A stretch of 11,263 nt of DNA, taken from Smittium culicis. Taxonomy: Eukaryota; Kickxellomycota; Harpellomycetes; Harpellales; Legeriomycetaceae. The DNA lies in assembly GCA_001970855.1 (NCBI GenBank), contig LSSN01005817.1:1-11263 (forward strand). Reading direction: 5' to 3'. The notes below the pieces were generated by a model. It searched no databases, was not told where the DNA came from, and saw nothing but the letters and a program-made list of their open reading frames with translations. The position numbers and the translations under genes are program-made. Positions 8,464 to 11,263 of this stretch are shown one piece after another; within the stretch, counting starts at the first letter, position 1; each line of letters opens with the position of its first letter.

Positions 8464-10429
8464 TTAAATAAAATCTACGAATCTAACAGCCACTTGCGTC
8501 CGTAAAATAACTATTTCAGGCGTTTATGGTAAGAAATACCGGCTACTCTGTTTCTTTTGTTGGTCTCTCCAGAAAATTAGATTCAATTTTATGTGTTTTA
8601 AAAGCCTGAATTTCGACGCCCATGATGTATTAATCAAATGTAGTTTATTAAATTCAATTAGGAGAAATGTAATTATTCATAGATGGAGGAGCGCTATTGA
8701 AATTTCTTGAGTTTTATCTATAAAAAATACCAGTACTTTGAGTGATGTATTTCATGAAATAGTCAGTTTCGCTGCTTTTCAGAGTAGGTCTGATCATCGC
8801 AGTTGGATCCTAAAGGGATAATTTTCGGCTGCTTATAGTCATTCAAGGTAGAAGAACTTCTGAGACGATGCAAATTATAATTTGGGCGCATTTATGAAGT
8901 ATCATATATTGATTAGCTTTGATTTCAGTAGGGATTTATTTTGCTCTCATACTTCTTTTGATTCCTCCAAATTCATTTTAACATCTAAGTATGCGAAAAC
9001 TATGTGTTTTTTATGAAATAATCCGGGTAAATAGTGAATTTGAAGCTTTTAAAGCTTGTATCTTCAAAATGAATGGCATAATTTCAGAACCCAGAATTGG
9101 ATTTTTCATCCCGAATCGCGTATTATTTGTAGAAATGCGTGTTTCAAGCGAAGTGACGCCATATAAACGTACCTGAAAACAAGCATGAAGATCAATCGGA
9201 GAGATTAAATCTTAAAATTCCGTTTCAATAGGCGTTAATTTAGTTTCCGTTAGTTCAGCACTTTCGATCACTCTATAGTATTATTGGTGAAGAAAAAAAA
9301 GTTTCTGATAAATACTGAACTCGGATTATACGCTTCATCAATAATGAGGCTAATTTTTTTTCCAGGATAATATGGGACTTTCAGTTCGTTTACTTCTTTT
9401 TATGCAGAGAATGCGATTTCATTGATGGCGGTAACTTATGGTTATCTTTTCAGAAGCGTTTAGTTTTGTTTGTGAAGCCGATAAAGTATATTCGTAGACC
9501 AGGACCGCTTTTATAGCCGAGGGTAATTTTATATTTTCCAGTCTCTATTTCAGACTTTTCTAGTTATCCATTTAAGCCTCGATGCTTATTTACAGTTTTC
9601 TGTACGGTATCTGGAACACATTACATTAGTTTTTCCAGATTCATAAATTTATATTAGCTTTTACATAGTTCTCCTGAGAGCTTAGATTCGTCATTCGAAT
9701 GGGATTGCATATGAATCGATTAGTGGAATCTTTATATTCGATAACTGTCTTCCTGCTGGCGCCAGAAAAAGAGGCGTCTGAATCGTGCTCTCTTGATTGG
9801 ATTTGAAGACGATAGCTTTGGCTCAAAATTTACACTGTCAATAAGTGGAATAATTTTAGATTCTATTACTTTTATATTTTCCCTATAAACTCAATTACGA
9901 TGTGTAAGTATCTGAATTGGCTTCGGTTTCTATGGGTGAAAAATTTACTATAATTCACCTGATGGTGATGAGAACATCCAAATCGTGGCCGTCTTCTCTC
10001 AAAGCTGATTTTTATTTTAGCATTCTGCGATTAAAGCGTTATATGGGTATATTACTGTTTGTGAGTGGCTCATATAGTGTAAAACGCTGATTAGGTATTT
10101 TTTTCAGTTTTTGGGAAAGTTTCATTAATGGTGTGAGGGTTGTATCAGATCTTTATACTCTTGGAGAATCTATAGTTTGTCCCATTCTTATATCCTTCAA
10201 TAATAATGATTATGTAGAAGTCTTCTACCATCGATGGAATCAGGTTTTCCTGCTCTGGGTATATATTAAGCATTTTTTATGGACTGGAAACCGATATGTG
10301 TTTATTTTCGTCTGGTTAAGGATCTGCAACTATGCCTACATACAGATTGTCGAGCTTAGAAGTAAGGTCGCGTATTTATTTGAAGATACTAGCTATAAAA
10401 TTTTCATTGATTGGAGTTTCTAGGCTCAT
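8464..10429 (-). CDS. Large unknown protein in frame-shifted segments, possibly short introns
   Basis: No family recognised. The chosen start is ATG 10429 (MSLETPINENF). Segment 10429-10229 is acidic (VADPEPDENK with TAA read as Glu), and G at positions 1, 2 and 3 over about 98 codons of this frame is about 21, 9 and 13. The frame then changes and reads on to about 9310 (LTPLMKLSQKLKKIP, GHDLDVLITI, TPLFLAPAGRQLSNI, SLIIDEAYNPSS). About 9310-9001 reads best in the first frame again (TETKLTPIETEFEDLI), and 8984-8464 returns to the second, with G counts of about 22, 8 and 16 in a 100-codon sample. It ends at TAA 8466-8464 (VAVRFVDFI), 17 bases before a strong hairpin. Removing three GT-AG pieces (34, 17 and 16 bases) joins everything into one 633-codon frame. 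Indels at homopolymers are an alternative for one junction. Trp from TGA is unusually frequent in the last segment. Confidence 0.65.
8985..9000 (-). other. Candidate 16-base intron
   Basis: GTTTTCGCATACTTAG starts with GT and ends with TTAG, and its removal restores the frame between the two best-reading segments of the large minus-strand gene. Introns of 15-16 bases are typical of heterotrich ciliates. The piece was chosen because it repairs the frame, so the support is modest. Confidence 0.35.
9315..9331 (-). other. Candidate 17-base intron
   Basis: GTATAATCCGAGTTCAG begins GTATAA and ends CAG. Removing it joins DEA to IYQKLFFLH and carries the frame into the next well-reading segment. Adding one T to the nearby run of eight T would repair the frame equally well. 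Confidence 0.35.
10195..10228 (-). other. Candidate 34-base intron
   Basis: The piece begins GTAGAAGAC and ends TTGAAG on the minus strand, is AT-rich, and its removal joins PSM to DIRMGQT in frame. No homopolymer lies at this frame change, which makes a simple sequencing indel less likely here than at the other junctions. Confidence 0.4.
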
Positions 10430-10589
10430 TTTAGATGAATTAATCCTTAAAATCCAAGTATTGCTGATAGAGTACCTTTTCGAAAGAAAAATTGATAATG
10501 ATAACGAGATTGCGTACCATAGAATTTAATTAAATTTTTTTATTTTTATTTTTACTTTACTTTTAACTTTCGATTATTTATTAATTAAG

Positions 10590-10931
10590 ATGATAACACT
10601 TAATACGAATTCGTCCAATGATGTATAATTTCAAAAAAAAAAGAAGTTCCGCTTCCCCTAAAAATATCCCATATATACAGGATTCGAATCCAAGAAATTA
10701 ATAAAAAAAGTGGAAGAAAAAAAATCTTTTATAGATTCTAGGGCCGAGAGTCGAAAATACATTAATAATAATATTAAGGTGCCATCAAATAAACTAATAG
10801 AAAATATATATCGATCAAATCTGATAATAAGTTTAAGTGAGTATAAGATGATAAAAAAATATTATAACTGGCCCTTACAGATAAATATTGAGAATAATCC
10901 GAGTATCCAAATGGGAATGTTCGAATTATAA
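10590..10931 (+). CDS. Small unknown Lys/Asn/Ile-rich protein
   Basis: No family recognised. From ATG 10590 to TAA 10929-10931 there are 113 codons if the in-frame TAA at 10626 and 10659 are read as sense. The last 73 codons are open under the standard code from a GTG at 10710, in very AT-rich DNA. The strand is A-rich, as expected for the coding strand. The product is basic near its start (QKKKKFRFP) with no clear membrane segment. It is divergent from the large minus-strand gene (start 10429) and converges on the gene tail at 11090. G by codon position gives little support, so a chance frame remains possible. Confidence 0.4.
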
Positions 10932-11089
10932 AACAATCATGATTAAACTATAAAAAAACTAAAGAAAAAAATTTTTTACTCAGAAAATTTATTTTAAATT
11001 ATTTTATTTTATTATTTAGTTAACTAGTTATATAGTTTATTTCTTTAAAACTTTTCAAATAGTATTGAAATTAAAATTAATCTTTTGTA
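10932..11089. other. AT-rich gap between convergent frames
   Basis: About 160 bases, mostly A and T runs, with the small palindrome AGTTAACT near 11019. Unlike the 8292-8463 gap, I found no strong long hairpin here. Confidence 0.4.
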
Positions 11090-11263
11090 TTATACATAAA
11101 AAAATATCTTCGCACAAAATCATTTTTAATTAGATCTGATTATCTGAGATGGCTATAAATAAAGGCCTGTTCGATTATGGAAGGTATCTAATTTCGCCTC
11201 AGTTACCTTTTCTGCAGTATTAGGTAAAATAAATTTCACTTAACTGTTAAAAATAGTTACTTA
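11090..11263 (-). CDS. C-terminal tail of an unknown protein, 5' part off window
   Basis: No family recognised. The minus frame entering at 11263 reads about 57 residues to TAA 11092-11090. It includes EKVTEAKLDTFHNRTGLYL and ends KIFFYV, with TAA/TAG as Glu or Gln and TGA as Trp. Base composition drops sharply in AT at about 11100, as at the edges of the better-supported genes. G by codon position (about 10, 6, 7) agrees weakly. The fragment is too short for certainty. Confidence 0.4.

Noticed and set aside
1..11263. Organelle genome
   Set aside because: No rRNA, tRNA or respiratory or photosynthetic protein was recognised, and no organelle code I know reads TAA, TAG and TGA all as sense.
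1..11263. Trypanosomatid chromosome (Blastocrithidia-like)
   Set aside because: The code would fit, but genes alternate strands over short distances and possible cis-introns appear, unlike trypanosomatid directional clusters. Not excluded, only less favoured.
1..11263. Giant DNA virus genome
   Set aside because: 3'-end hairpins would fit, but no viral hallmark gene or repeated promoter motif was recognised, and possible introns and a large spacer fit poorly. Kept only as an alternative.

Overview
This window looks like nuclear (or large-virus) DNA from an AT-rich protist that uses TAA, TAG and TGA as sense codons. Under the standard code there is no open frame longer than 96 codons on either strand, which is about what random DNA of this composition gives. 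Read instead with all three stops as sense, several long gene-like frames appear. The best case is the minus-strand frame at 1-967. By hand count over about 300 codons it has roughly 70 G at codon position 1 against 34 and 32 at positions 2 and 3, while holding 14 in-frame TAA/TAG and 3 in-frame TGA. That bias cannot be explained by non-coding DNA. TGA reads best as Trp. TAA/TAG reads well as Glu or Gln, and I cannot separate the two from this sequence alone. Known nuclear precedents are the trypanosomatid Blastocrithidia (TAR=Glu, TGA=Trp) and ciliates such as Condylostoma and the karyorelicts (TAR=Gln, TGA=Trp). Possible very short GT-AG introns and genes on alternating strands fit a ciliate-like nucleus better than a trypanosomatid, but this is inference.

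Layout, left to right. A minus-strand gene runs off the left edge (1-967). A second, larger minus-strand gene lies upstream of it (about 1082-3651), with a long inverted repeat at its 3' end. It changes reading frame at least three times. Next is a 3.8-kb, very AT-rich spacer (3652-7478) with no convincing gene. It holds a two-copy 14-base repeat, a GC-richer island able to fold (about 5485-5660) and a hairpin. A plus-strand gene for a secreted or membrane-anchored Cys-rich protein follows (7479-8291). It converges on a large minus-strand gene (8464-10429), and two strong hairpins fill the gap between them. A small plus-strand frame (10590-10931) diverges from that gene. It converges on the tail of a last minus-strand gene entering from the right edge (11090 to the end).

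I recognise no protein family, so no gene symbols are given. No tRNA, rRNA, CRISPR array, insertion sequence or telomere repeat was seen. The main interest is the apparent loss of all three stop codons as routine stops, combined with hairpins at gene 3' ends and frame changes that may be tiny introns, indels or recoding sites.
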